This document shows, piece by piece, positions 34,765 through 45,733 of a DNA stretch of 64,000 nt. The position numbers and the translations under genes were made by a program. The notes beneath the pieces were generated by a model that made no database searches, was not told the DNA's origin, and saw only the letters and a list, made by a program, of their open reading frames with translations. How positions within the stretch are numbered: position 1 is the first letter of the stretch; each line of letters starts with the position of its first letter. Location: contig NZ_BMRF01000002.1 in assembly GCF_014648495.1 (NCBI RefSeq), forward strand, positions 728,510 through 792,509, read 5' to 3'. Origin of the DNA: Actinomadura cremea. Lineage in GTDB: Bacteria; Actinomycetota; Actinomycetes; Streptosporangiales; Streptosporangiaceae.

Positions 34765-34949
34765 CGATCCAGTGGCGCAAGAGCTCTTACAGCGGTTCGG
34801 CGGACGACGATGTGTGCGTTGAGCTGGGGCGGCTTGCGGCGGGCGTCGGGGTGCGGGACTCCCGGGATCCGGGGGCGGGGCACCTGGCCTTGACCGTGTC
34901 CGAGTTCGCGGGGCTCGTGGACGCGCTCAAGCGCCTGCCCGCCCGCTGA
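34761..34949 (+). CDS. DUF397 protein, small partner of the DUF5753 regulator
   Basis: The 62-residue protein starts with IQWRKSSYSGS, followed by CVELGR and VRDSRDPG, and closes with FAGLVDALK: the full DUF397 pattern. These small proteins are typically encoded right after a DUF5753 regulator and probably modulate it. ATG at 34761 lies in the stop of the regulator gene (ATGA). Confidence 0.92.
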   Translation: MTIQWRKSSYSGSADDDVCVELGRLAAGVGVRDSRDPGAGHLALTVSEFAGLVDALKRLPAR

Positions 34950-34986
34950 GCGGCCCCCGGCGCGGGGGAGCTGGGAGACTTCGGGG

Positions 34987-35532
34987 ATGGAGTTCTTCTG
35001 CTACCACCGGGATCGGCCCGGCTCTTCGGGGCTGCGCGGCGAGCTGATCGAGGAGCACTGGTCGTACATGGACCGGTTCGAGAAGGAGCTGATCGCGCGC
35101 GGGCCGACGTTCGACGCGGACGGCGTCGTCTCCGGGAGCGTGCACATCGTGGATCTGCCGGATCCCGCCGCCGTCCGCGCGTTCGCGTTCGACGAGCCCT
35201 GCTACCAGGCCGGTGCGTACCGGGACGTGCTGATCCGCAGGTGGCGCAACCTGCTGGGCCGCACGATGTGGGACTTCCCCGGCGGACGGACCGGGGAAGA
35301 CCGGTATCTGGTGCTGGGCCTCGGTGCGGGTGAGGCGGTCGATCCCGACGTGCCGTCCGGACGGGACGACCTGGTCGCCTACGGGCCGCTGCTGTCCGAC
35401 GACGGGGACGCCTGGTTGGGGACGGCCGCGCTGGTGCGGGCCTCGGGGCCGGACGCGGCGCGGGCCGTGCTGACGGCGGAGCGGTACGCGGCGGTCGAGG
35501 TCCACGCGTGGGAGTTCGGCGGGCGCAGATGA
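34987..35532 (+). CDS. YciI-like protein with two related domains
   Basis: The 181-residue protein has a YCII-like N-terminal half (HRDRPGSSGLRGELIEEHW, DRFEKELIARGPTF, AFDEPCYQAGAY) and a second half with the same order (VAYGPLLSDDG, GPDAARAVLTAERYAAVEVHAWEFG). YciI-like proteins are small alpha/beta ferredoxin-fold proteins with a His/Asp pair, mostly of unknown function. The gene lies 37 bp after DUF397 on the same strand and may be read through from it. Confidence 0.78.
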   Translation: MEFFCYHRDRPGSSGLRGELIEEHWSYMDRFEKELIARGPTFDADGVVSGSVHIVDLPDPAAVRAFAFDEPCYQAGAYRDVLIRRWRNLLGRTMWDFPGGRTGEDRYLVLGLGAGEAVDPDVPSGRDDLVAYGPLLSDDGDAWLGTAALVRASGPDAARAVLTAERYAAVEVHAWEFGGRR

Positions 35533-35717
35533 TCCCCGGTGTCGGCGGGGCGCCGGTCGGGTAGGTCCTCGGGCACTCCGGGGCCCGGCGGCGTTTGGAG
35601 GATTCCCACAAACCTGGCAGCGCAGCATGCGTCGTCGGCGGCATGGAACTACCGGCCGATAGACGAAAGGCTGACGCCGCCGGTCTGTGTCAGACGTCAA
35701 CAGGAGGGTTCGGTCAG

Positions 35718-38700
35718 GTGTTCAGTCGTGTCGCCATCGTCAACCGTGGTGAGGCCGCCATGCGGCTCGTCCACGCCGTGCGGGACATCGCCGCGGAGAC
35801 CGGGACACGGATCGAGACCGTCGCCCTGTACACCGACGTCGATCGCGCCGCCGGTTTCGTCCGCGAAGCGGATCTCGCGTACGACCTCGGGCCCGCGTCG
35901 GCGCGGCCGTACCTCGATCTCGAGGTGCTGGAGCGCGCGCTGGTGGAGTGCGGGGCGGACGCCGCGTGGGTCGGCTGGGGGTTCGTCGCGGAGGATCCGG
36001 CGTTCGCCGAGCTGTGCGAGCGGATCGGGGTCACGTTCGTCGGGCCGAGCCCGGAGGCGATGCGGCGGCTCGGCGACAAGATCGGCGCGAAGCTGATCGC
36101 CGAGGAGGTCGGGGTGCCGGTGGCGCCCTGGAGCCGTGGGGCGGTCGAGAGCCTGGACGCCGCGGTGGCGGCGGCCGCCGAGATCGGCTACCCGCTGATG
36201 CTGAAGGCGACGGCGGGCGGCGGCGGTCGCGGCATCCGGATGGTCGCGAACGAGGCGGAGCTCGTGGACGCCTACGAGCGCACCGGCCAGGAGGCCGCGC
36301 GGGCGTTCGGCAGCGGTGTCGTGTTCCTGGAGCGCCTGGTCACCGGCGCCCGGCACGTCGAGGTGCAGGTGATCGCGGACGGCGAGACGGCGTGGGCGCT
36401 CGGGGTCCGGGACTGCTCGGTGCAGCGGCGCAACCAGAAGGTCATCGAGGAGTCGGCGTCGCCGGTGCTGAGCCCCGCGCAGGCGGCCGAGCTGAAGGCG
36501 TCCGCCGAGCGGCTGGCGGTCGCGGTCGGGTACCGGGGCGCGGCGACGGTCGAGTTCCTCTACCACCCCGGCGACGAGCTGTTCGCGTTCCTCGAGGTCA
36601 ACACGCGGTTGCAGGTCGAGCACCCGATCACCGAGGCCACCACCGGGTTCGACCTGGTGAAGGCGCAGCTGCACGTGGCGTCCGGCGGACGGCTCGAAGG
36701 CGGGCCGCCGGTGGAGCGCGGGCACGCGATCGAGGCCCGGCTGAACGCCGAGGACCCGGACCGCGACTTCGCCCCCTCGCCCGGACGCATCGCGCGGCTG
36801 GAACTGCCCGCGGGGCCGGGCGTCCGGGTGGACACCGGCGTCGGCGAGGGGGACACGATCCCCGCCGACTTCGACTCGATGATCGCGAAGATCATCGCCT
36901 ACGGCCGGGACCGGGACGAGGCGCTGGGCCGGCTGCGCCGGGCGATGGCGCGGACCACCGTGATCATCGAGGGGGGTGCGACGAACAAGGGCTTCGTCCT
37001 CGATCTGCTGCACCGGCCCGAGGTGATCGACGGCAGCGCGGACACCGGCTGGATCGACCGGGTGCGGGAGGGGGGCGGGCTCGTCTCGCAGCGGCACTCG
37101 GCCGTCGCGCTGGTGGCCGCCGCCATCGAGGTGTACGAGGAGGAGGAGCGGGCCGAACGGGCGCGGCTGCTGTCGACGGCGTCGGGCGGGCGCCCGCAGG
37201 TGCGGCACGAGAGCGGCCGGCCGCTGGACCTCAAGCTGCGCGGCGTCGGCCACCGGCTGCGGGTCGCGCGGGTCGGCGCGCACCGGTTCCGGGTGGGCGT
37301 GGAGGCGGGCGACGACGTGCGCGCCGCCGACGTGGAGCTCGAGCGGTTCGACCGCCACACCGGCAGGATCTCCGTCAACGGCACCCGGTACCGCCTGGTC
37401 ACGGGCACGCACGGGCCGGTCCACCTGGTCGAGGTGGACGGTGTGACGCACCGGGTCAGCCGGGACGAGGGCGGCGTCGTCCGCTCGCCCGCGCCCGCGC
37501 TGGTCGTCGCCACGCCGCTGGAGGCCGGCGCCGAGGTCGAGGCGGGCGCGCCGGTGCTGGTGCTGGAGAGCATGAAGATGGAGACGGTGCTGCGCGCGCC
37601 GTTCAAGGCACGGCTGAAGGAATGTGTCGTGTCCGTGGGCAGCCAGGTGGAGGCCGGTGCGCCGCTGCTGCGGCTGGAGCAGCTCGCGGACGACGCCGAG
37701 GCCGAGGACGCGGTGGTCGGCGGGGCCGTCGAGCTGGAGCTGCCCGCCGCGCCCGGGACGGTGCCGGTGCGCGAGCGCGCGGCGCGCGGTCTGGAGGACC
37801 TGCGCAGCCTGCTGCTGGGCTTCGACGTCGACCCGCACGACGAGCGCCGCGTCCTGGCGGACTACCTCGCCGTGCGCGGGGCGACGGACGGGCACCGGCC
37901 GCTGACCGCGGAGCTCGCGCTCGTCGAGGTGTTCGCCGACCTCGCCGAGCTGGGCCGCAACCGTCCGGCGGGCGGCGACGACGGCCACGTGCACAGTGCC
38001 CGCGAGCACTTCCACACCTACCTGCAGAGCCTCGACGTCGAGCGGGCCGGGCTGCCGGACGCGTTCCGGGAGCGGCTCGCGAAGGCGCTCGCGCACTACG
38101 GCGTCACCGACCTGGAGCGCTCGGCGGATCTCGAGGCCGCCGTGTTCCGGGTGTTCCTCGCCCAGCAGCGCGCGTCCGCCGACGCCACGGTCGTCGCGGC
38201 GCTGCTGCGGGCGTGGCTGCAGGAGCCGCCGCCGGACGAGCGGACGCGCGAGACCGTCGGGCTCGCGCTGGAGCGGCTGGTGGCGGCGACGCAGGTCCGT
38301 TTCCCCGCGGTGTACGACCTCGCGTGCGGGCTCGTGTTCGCCTGGTTCGCCCAGCCGCTGCTGCGCCGCAACCGCGCCCACGTCTACGCGGGCGTCCGCC
38401 GGCACCTGCGGCACCTGGACGCGTCCCCGGACGCGCCGGACCGCGCGGAGCGCGTCGCCGAGATGGTGCGCAGCACCGAGCCGCTGGTGCGGCTGCTCGG
38501 CCGCCGGCTCGTCCGCGGCGACCTGGACAACTCGGTCATGCTGGAGGTGCTGACCCGGCGGTACTACGGCAACAAGGGCCTGATCGGCGTCCGCACCCGG
38601 GAGGCCGCGGGCTGCTCGTTCGTGGTCGCCGAGCGGGCGGGCTCGTGCCTGGTGTCGGCGGCGGTGCGGTTCGAGTCGCTGGGCGGCGCGCTGCGCGGGC

Positions 38701-41162
38701 TCGCCGAACTGGCGGGCGAGGAGGACGTCGACGCCGACATCTACCTCGCCTGGGAGGGGCAGCCGGACGACTTCGACGCGATGGCGGCCGCGCTGCACGA
38801 GGTCATCGCCGCGCACCCGCTGCCGGACCGGGTCCGCAGGCTCACCGCCACCGTCGCGGGCAGCCGCGGCGCGGTGATGCACCACCACTTCACGTTCCGC
38901 CCGTCGGCCGCCGGCATGGCGGAGGAGCGGCTGATCCGCGGGCTGCACCCGTACATCGCGCAGCGGATGCAGATCGAGCGGCTGAGCGAGTTCGACCTGA
39001 CCCGGCTGCCGTCGTCGGACGAGGAGGTCTACCTCTTCCAGGCGGTCGCGCGGGAGAACCCGGCCGACGACCGCCTCGTCGCGTTCGCGCAGGTGCGCGA
39101 CCTGACCGAGCTGCGCGACCACGACGGCCGGCTGGTCACCCTGCCGATGGCCGAGTACACGATCGCGAGCTGCCTAGACTCGATCCGCCGCGCGCGGGAG
39201 CGGCGGCCGTCGAAGAAGCGCTTCAGCACCAACCGGATCGTCGTCTACGTGTGGCCGCCCATCGGCCTCACCCGGGCGGAGCTGGAGATGATCGTCGGCC
39301 GGGTGCTGCCGACGGCCGCGGGCGCCGGGCTGGAGGAGATCCTGCTCATCGGGCGGCGCCGCGACCGGGTGACCGGCGAGCTGAGCAAGATGGCCGCGCG
39401 CATCTCCTTCGACGCGGCCGGCGGCGTCCGGGTGACGGTCGGCGAGCCGTCCGACGAGCCGGTCGAGCCGATCGACGGCTACCGGCAGAAGGTGCTGCGC
39501 GCGAGCGCCCGCAACACCGTGTACCCGTACGAGCTGACCGGCCTGCTGGGCGACTTCGTCGAGCACGACCTCGACGACGGGAACGTGCTGGTGCCGGTCG
39601 ACCGGCCCGCCGGACGCAACGCCGCGGCGATGGTCGCGGGCGTGGTCAGCACGCCCACCCGGCGGTACCCGGAGGGCGTCACCCGGGTCGTGCTGCTCGG
39701 CGACCCGACCAAGTCGCTCGGCGCGCTGTCGGAGCCGGAGTGCCGCCGCGTGATCGCCGCGCTGGACCTCGCCGAGCGGATGCGGGTGCCGCTGGAGTGG
39801 TACGCGCTGTCGTCCGGCGCCCGGATCTCGATGGACTCGGGCACCGAGAACATGGACTGGGTGGCCGCGGCGCTCAAGCGGATCGTCGAGTTCACCCAGG
39901 ACGGCGGCGAGATCAACATCGTGGTCGCGGGCGTCAACGTCGGCGCGCAGCCGTACTGGAACGCCGAGGCGACGATGCTCATGCACACCAAGGGCGTCCT
40001 CGTGATGACGCCCGACTCGGCGATGGTGCTCACCGGCAAGCAGGCGCTGGACTTCTCCGGCGGCGTGTCGGCCGAGGACAACTTCGGCATCGGCGGCTAC
40101 GACCGGGTGATGGGCCCGAACGGGCAGGCGCAGTACTGGGCGCCGGACCTGCCGTCCGCGCGGGACGTCCTCATGGCGCACTACGACCACACGTACGTCG
40201 CGCCGGGCGAGGACGGGCCGCGGCGGGCGGAGACGAGCGATCCCGCCGACCGCGACGTGTCCGACTTCCCGCACGCCCTGGAGGGCAGCGACTTCACCAC
40301 CGTCGGCGAGATCTTCTCCGCCGCGGCCAACCCGGACCGCAAGAAGCCCTTCGACATCCGGACCGTGATGCGCGCCCTGTCCGACCAGGACCACCCGGTC
40401 CTGGAACGCTGGGCGGGCATGGCGGACGCCGACACCGCGGCGGTGCAGGACGTGCATCTCGGCGGCATGCCGGTGTGCCTGCTCGGCATCGAGTCGCGGG
40501 CGGTGCCGCGGCGCGGGTTCCCGCCCACCGACGGACCGGACGCCTACACCGCGGGCACGCTGTTCCCGCGGTCGTCGAAGAAGGCCGCGCGGGCGATCAA
40601 CGCGGCCAGCGGCAACCGGCCGCTGGTGGTGCTGGCGAACCTGTCGGGCTTCGACGGGTCCCCGGAGTCGCTGCGGAAGCTGCAACTGGAGTACGGGGCG
40701 GAGATCGGCCGCGCGATCGTGAACTTCCGCGGGCCCATCGTGTTCTGCGTGATCTCGCGGTACCACGGCGGCGCGTTCGTGGTGTTCTCGAAGGCGCTGA
40801 ACCCGAACATGACCGTGTTCGCGCTGGAGGGCTCGTACGCCTCGGTGCTCGGCGGCGCCCCCGCCGCCGCGGTGGTGTTCACGAACGAGGTGGACGCGCG
40901 CACGGCGGCCGACCCGCGCGTGCGGGACCTGGAGGCCCGCGCGGCGGCCGCCGCCGGCCCCCCGGAGCGCGCCGCGCTGACCGCGGAACTCGCCGAGCTG
41001 CGCGCGTCGGTCCGGGCGGAGAAGCTCGGCGAGGTGGCCGCGGAGTTCGACCGGGTGCACGACATCCGGCGCGCGGTCGAGGTCGGGTCGGTCGACGCGG
41101 TGATCGGCGCCGCGCAGATGCGCCCGCGGATCATCGAGGCCCTGGAGGCCCGCCTGCGCTGA
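35718..41162 (+). CDS. Single-chain acetyl-CoA carboxylase-like multidomain enzyme
   Basis: The 1,814-residue chain unites all parts of an acyl-CoA carboxylase. Biotin carboxylase: FSRVAIVNRGEAAMR at the start, KATAGGGGRGIR (ATP loop) and EVNTRLQVEHP. Biotin carrier: VLESMKME with the biotinylated Lys at about residue 620. A long helical linker resembling the eukaryotic ACC central region follows. Carboxyltransferase: FSGGVSAEDNFGIGGYDRVMGPNG and ISRYHGGAFVVFS near the end. It should form malonyl-CoA or a related acyl-malonyl product in the cytosol. GTG at 35718 has AGGAGGG nine bases upstream. The upstream frame is open but not coding. In most bacteria these functions lie on separate chains, so the fusion is notable. 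Confidence 0.9.
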   Translation: MFSRVAIVNRGEAAMRLVHAVRDIAAETGTRIETVALYTDVDRAAGFVREADLAYDLGPASARPYLDLEVLERALVECGADAAWVGWGFVAEDPAFAELCERIGVTFVGPSPEAMRRLGDKIGAKLIAEEVGVPVAPWSRGAVESLDAAVAAAAEIGYPLMLKATAGGGGRGIRMVANEAELVDAYERTGQEAARAFGSGVVFLERLVTGARHVEVQVIADGETAWALGVRDCSVQRRNQKVIEESASPVLSPAQAAELKASAERLAVAVGYRGAATVEFLYHPGDELFAFLEVNTRLQVEHPITEATTGFDLVKAQLHVASGGRLEGGPPVERGHAIEARLNAEDPDRDFAPSPGRIARLELPAGPGVRVDTGVGEGDTIPADFDSMIAKIIAYGRDRDEALGRLRRAMARTTVIIEGGATNKGFVLDLLHRPEVIDGSADTGWIDRVREGGGLVSQRHSAVALVAAAIEVYEEEERAERARLLSTASGGRPQVRHESGRPLDLKLRGVGHRLRVARVGAHRFRVGVEAGDDVRAADVELERFDRHTGRISVNGTRYRLVTGTHGPVHLVEVDGVTHRVSRDEGGVVRSPAPALVVATPLEAGAEVEAGAPVLVLESMKMETVLRAPFKARLKECVVSVGSQVEAGAPLLRLEQLADDAEAEDAVVGGAVELELPAAPGTVPVRERAARGLEDLRSLLLGFDVDPHDERRVLADYLAVRGATDGHRPLTAELALVEVFADLAELGRNRPAGGDDGHVHSAREHFHTYLQSLDVERAGLPDAFRERLAKALAHYGVTDLERSADLEAAVFRVFLAQQRASADATVVAALLRAWLQEPPPDERTRETVGLALERLVAATQVRFPAVYDLACGLVFAWFAQPLLRRNRAHVYAGVRRHLRHLDASPDAPDRAERVAEMVRSTEPLVRLLGRRLVRGDLDNSVMLEVLTRRYYGNKGLIGVRTREAAGCSFVVAERAGSCLVSAAVRFESLGGALRGLAELAGEEDVDADIYLAWEGQPDDFDAMAAALHEVIAAHPLPDRVRRLTATVAGSRGAVMHHHFTFRPSAAGMAEERLIRGLHPYIAQRMQIERLSEFDLTRLPSSDEEVYLFQAVARENPADDRLVAFAQVRDLTELRDHDGRLVTLPMAEYTIASCLDSIRRARERRPSKKRFSTNRIVVYVWPPIGLTRAELEMIVGRVLPTAAGAGLEEILLIGRRRDRVTGELSKMAARISFDAAGGVRVTVGEPSDEPVEPIDGYRQKVLRASARNTVYPYELTGLLGDFVEHDLDDGNVLVPVDRPAGRNAAAMVAGVVSTPTRRYPEGVTRVVLLGDPTKSLGALSEPECRRVIAALDLAERMRVPLEWYALSSGARISMDSGTENMDWVAAALKRIVEFTQDGGEINIVVAGVNVGAQPYWNAEATMLMHTKGVLVMTPDSAMVLTGKQALDFSGGVSAEDNFGIGGYDRVMGPNGQAQYWAPDLPSARDVLMAHYDHTYVAPGEDGPRRAETSDPADRDVSDFPHALEGSDFTTVGEIFSAAANPDRKKPFDIRTVMRALSDQDHPVLERWAGMADADTAAVQDVHLGGMPVCLLGIESRAVPRRGFPPTDGPDAYTAGTLFPRSSKKAARAINAASGNRPLVVLANLSGFDGSPESLRKLQLEYGAEIGRAIVNFRGPIVFCVISRYHGGAFVVFSKALNPNMTVFALEGSYASVLGGAPAAAVVFTNEVDARTAADPRVRDLEARAAAAAGPPERAALTAELAELRASVRAEKLGEVAAEFDRVHDIRRAVEVGSVDAVIGAAQMRPRIIEALEARLR

Positions 41163-41180
41163 CGGCGGGGCCCGCCGGGC

Positions 41181-42246
41181 TCACCCGCCGAGAAGGCCGG
41201 GGAGGAGGGCGTCGCGGAGGGAGGCGAGAGCCTTCGACTCCGCCGCGGCGGCCTCCACCCGGCGGGCGAGCGGCTCCACGGCCGCGGTGAAGCGGCGGGC
41301 GGCGGCGTCGCCCGGCCAGGGGACCTCGTGGCGGGCCAGGTCGGGCCAGGCGGCGCGGGGCATCCGGGTGCCGTCGCTGACGGCCGCGGCGTGCGCGACG
41401 GCGCCGTCGCTGGCCAGGGCGGCGAGGAGCCAGCCGCGGTGCGCCTCCTCGACGGGACGCACGACGAGGATGTCGGTGGACGCGACGCCGTCCACGAACG
41501 CCAGGCCGACCTTGTGGAAGTACGGGCGGAGCTTGCCGAACAGGACGTCGCCCGCCGCGAAGCGCGCCTTGCCGCTGCGGACGTCGGACGCGTTCGTCCA
41601 GGTCGTGAGCCACATGTGGCGGCGGGGGACGTGCTCCAGCGCGATGTACGGTTCCGCCGCGGCGATCCGGGCGGCGGGGACGAGCTCGCGGTTCAGCGTT
41701 CCGAGGGCGTCGATCCGGACGGACGTCCGGGCCCCGGCCGCCGCGTCGTCGTACCGCGCGCGGACGAGCGCGTCGCTGAGCGCGGCGAGGCGGCCGTTCA
41801 CGGCGATCTTGTCGTCGAGGGCGCCGAGGACGTCCGCGGCCCGGTCCTGCCCGGCCCGCGAGGTGCGCGGCACCCGCAGGCCGTTCAGGATCGCCTGGGT
41901 GAGGAGCGGCTGCCCGGAGCCCATCCGGTACCGGTTCAGGTCGAGGGACGTGAGCAGGTAGTGGACGTAGCGGGGGTTCACGCCGCCCTTCGGCGTGACG
42001 ATGATCGCGTTGTCGGTGACCCAGCACCGGTCCGGGCTGTAGTGGACGGTGCCGCAGTACGTGCCGACGCGCCCGACGACGACCGTGCCGGCCTCCGCGT
42101 TGAACCGGTCGGACGCGCCGATGACACCGTTCGCCCCGTACGTCCGGTACGTGCCGTCCGGGGACGAGGCGCCCGGGGACGAGGCGCCCGGGGACGGATG
42201 GGCGCGGCCGTTCGACAGGTCGACGAGGTCACCGAGCCGCACGCCG

Positions 42247-42254
<8 letters not shown>
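41181..42254 (-). CDS. hsdS: Type I restriction-modification specificity subunit
   Basis: The 357-residue HsdS chain has two target-recognition halves. The first contains YRTYGANGVIG, VVGRVGTYCGTVHY and PRYVHYLLTSLDLNRY, with QPLLTQAILNGLRVP before the first helical spacer (LGALDDKIAVNGRLAALSDALV); the second has FGKLRPYFHKVGLAFVDGVASTDILVVRP and a final helix. It should direct the methylase to a bipartite DNA site. It is about 50-80 residues shorter than many HsdS proteins. GTG at 42254 overlaps the HsdM stop by 8 bp. A 15-bp repeat lies in its 5' part. It converges on the carboxylase gene with 18 bases between stops. It is the last gene of the train. Confidence 0.92.
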
Positions 42255-43617
<1,363 letters not shown>

Positions 43618-43630
43618 GTCGGCCCCCCGG

Positions 43631-44044
43631 TCAGAACGTCGTGCGCCGCAGCGTCAGCCTGACCTCGCCGGTCCTGCGGTCGGTCTCCTCGGCGGCGACG
43701 TCGAAGCCGTGGCTCTCGGCGAACGCCATCGCGGTGAGGCGCCCGTAGCGCTGCGACACCTTGTCGAGCCACCCGGCATCGTACTTCTGCCGGTCGTAAC
43801 CGCTGATGATCGCCTCGAACGAGCCGTCGGACGTCCGGTGGAACCCGATGTCGTTGCTGGCCCGTCCGATGTGCCGCCGCCGGACGACCACCTCCGCCTT
43901 CTCCGGACGCTGGTCGCCTTGGTAACCGTAAAGGTGCGTGGGGGACGCGTGCGATTCGACCTGCGCGAACCCCACCTCGTTCAGGACGGCGACCAGGCGC
44001 TCCTGGTCGGTGATCGTGGTGCGGACCTTCGTGTAGTGCGACAT
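43631..44044 (-). CDS. DUF1257 (Ycf35-like) protein
   Basis: The 137-residue protein opens with SHYTKVRTTITDQERLVAVLNEVGF and continues with VVVRRRHIGRASNDIGFHR and WLDKVSQRYGRLTAM, matching the DUF1257/Ycf35 pattern of cyanobacteria and plastids. No enzymatic role is known. ATG at 44044 comes from a GAGGAGGAC site that overlaps the Hsp70 stop (TGAGGAGGA), so the two are coupled. The presence of a Ycf46-like AAA+ ATPase at the other end of this train is striking, since Ycf35 and Ycf46 are both plastid/cyanobacterial hypothetical proteins. Function is unknown. Confidence 0.82.
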   Translation of the reverse strand: MSHYTKVRTTITDQERLVAVLNEVGFAQVESHASPTHLYGYQGDQRPEKAEVVVRRRHIGRASNDIGFHRTSDGSFEAIISGYDRQKYDAGWLDKVSQRYGRLTAMAFAESHGFDVAAEETDRRTGEVRLTLRRTTF

Positions 44045-44054
44045 GGCGTCCTCC

Positions 44055-45653
44055 TCAGGACAGCCGGACAACGGGTTGCCGGTCGAGGACCAGGGTGTTG
44101 CGCTGGATGTCGTAGGCCGAGACCGTCAGGCGCTTCTGCGCGTCCACACGGAAGTCGAGCCGGAAGCGGTCGACGCCCGCCTCGGCGGGCGGGTCGGCCT
44201 CCAGGAACGTCGGGCTGTCCTCGTTCAGCCACAGCCGGGAGCGTTCCTGCAGCCGCTGCGCGGTGACGGCGACCGTGCGGGCCCCGCCGTTCGCGTCGAA
44301 CATGATCTCCAGGTCCGAGCCGGCCTCCCGGTAGCTCGCGTGCGCCAGCTCGTAGACCGCGATGCCGAGGTGCTTCTGCCCGTTCCGGATCGCCTTGATC
44401 GTCAGCTTCTTCACCGGTTCGGGCGTCGGGTACTCGGTCCCGGCCTCCACGAGCGTCTCGAACTCGTACGCCCCGGTGTCGCGGTTGACGTGCCGGATCG
44501 CGTAGTCGTGCTGGATGTGGTCGCTCAGCTCGTACCCGCCCGCGATCCCGGCCGCGCCCGCCGCGACGGCCTCCAGCGGACGGTCGAGGTGCAGCGAGTC
44601 AGGCGTGAACTGCAGGGACAGGACGTCCTGCACCGCCGGGATCAGGCTCGTCCCGCCCACCAGGAACACCTTGGAGATCTCGTCGGCCGGGAACCCCTTC
44701 GCGGCGGCGCCGTCGAGCGTCTTGCGCAGCGCCCGGTTCACCCGGCCGAGGACGTCCTTGCGCTTCAGCAGCCCGTCGAACTCCGCGCGGGTGACCTCCA
44801 TGCCGAACCGCCCGGCCTCGATCTTCGCCGAGTCCTGCGAGGTCAGCGCGACCTTCGCCTGTTCCGCCGAGCGCAGCAGCCTCCGGAAGACGCGGTTGTA
44901 CTCCTCGGTGTCGCCGAACGGGACGTTCGTCCGCTCGGCGACGTGCTCGGCCAGCAGCGCGTCGATGTGGTCGCCGCCGAGGTCGAGGCCCGCCTTGGCG
45001 ATCGTCCGAACGGACGCGCCCGCGGTGGCGTTCGACGGGTCGAGCACCTTCACCACGGACGTGTCGAGCGTCCCGGCGCCGAAGTCGAACACCAGGAACA
45101 CGTCCCCGGGGTTCAGCCGCGCGCTGTACCCGACGGCCGCGGCCGTCGCCTCGTCCACCACGCGCAGCCGCGCCGCGCCGCCCGCCTCCTCGCCGACCTC
45201 CCGGACGAGCCAGTCGCGGTAGGTGTCGAACGCCTCGACGGGCGCGGTCGCGACGATCTCCAGGTCGCCGGAGTCGACCGCGAGGGTCGCGGCCGCCATC
45301 ACGTCCGACAGGAACCGGGTCGCCGCCTGCCGCGCGGAGACCGTCCGGCCGCCGCCGAGCCGCCGCGGGATGTCCACGGCCCGTCCGGTCACCGCGCTCT
45401 TGGTCGACTGGAACGTCACGTTCTCCGGGTCGTCCCCGACGTCCGGCGTCACCTGCGCGCCGATCCACCGCCGGTCGCCGCCGCCCGAGAACGCGATCCG
45501 GGACGGCACGACCCGCTGGTCGACGCCGACGCTCCCCTCCCGCGTCAGGTCGAGGCCCGGCAGCGGGATCGGCTCCCCGCGGTCCAGGTCGTGGTCCCAG
45601 CCCGCGACGACGGTGTTGGCGGTGCCGAAGTCGATGCCGATACGGGTCGTCAT
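44055..45653 (-). CDS. Hsp70-like ATPase
   Basis: The 532-residue protein has the Hsp70 nucleotide-binding signatures: IGIDFGTANTVV (phosphate 1), VDEATAAAVGYSA, VFDFGAGTLDTSVV (phosphate 2), GGDHID, and VFLVGGTSLIPAVQD. A beta-type substrate-binding region follows (ETLVEAGTEYPTPEPVKKLT), and the end is shorter than in DnaK, with no helical lid. It is therefore not the housekeeping DnaK. ATG at 45653 has AAAGGGGG. The 80-bp gap to paralogue 8 could hold a second promoter. Probable role: chaperone or ATP-dependent switch acting on the neighbouring paralogues (inference). Confidence 0.92.
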   Translation of the reverse strand: MTTRIGIDFGTANTVVAGWDHDLDRGEPIPLPGLDLTREGSVGVDQRVVPSRIAFSGGGDRRWIGAQVTPDVGDDPENVTFQSTKSAVTGRAVDIPRRLGGGRTVSARQAATRFLSDVMAAATLAVDSGDLEIVATAPVEAFDTYRDWLVREVGEEAGGAARLRVVDEATAAAVGYSARLNPGDVFLVFDFGAGTLDTSVVKVLDPSNATAGASVRTIAKAGLDLGGDHIDALLAEHVAERTNVPFGDTEEYNRVFRRLLRSAEQAKVALTSQDSAKIEAGRFGMEVTRAEFDGLLKRKDVLGRVNRALRKTLDGAAAKGFPADEISKVFLVGGTSLIPAVQDVLSLQFTPDSLHLDRPLEAVAAGAAGIAGGYELSDHIQHDYAIRHVNRDTGAYEFETLVEAGTEYPTPEPVKKLTIKAIRNGQKHLGIAVYELAHASYREAGSDLEIMFDANGGARTVAVTAQRLQERSRLWLNEDSPTFLEADPPAEAGVDRFRLDFRVDAQKRLTVSAYDIQRNTLVLDRQPVVRLS

Positions 45654-45733
45654 CGTCCCCCTTTCACAGTTCCCATCCGCATTCTTCCGCGATCTCCTCT
45701 CCGGCGCCGCCCCTTATGCCGTTGACTTCACGA

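Noticed and set aside
41163-41180. Terminator between carboxylase and hsdS
   Set aside because: The gap is only 18 bases; a short GGCGGGGCCCGCC stem is present but too small to call.
44055-45653. Housekeeping dnaK
   Set aside because: Length of 532, no helical lid, and no grpE/dnaJ next to it; it is a specialised Hsp70-like protein.
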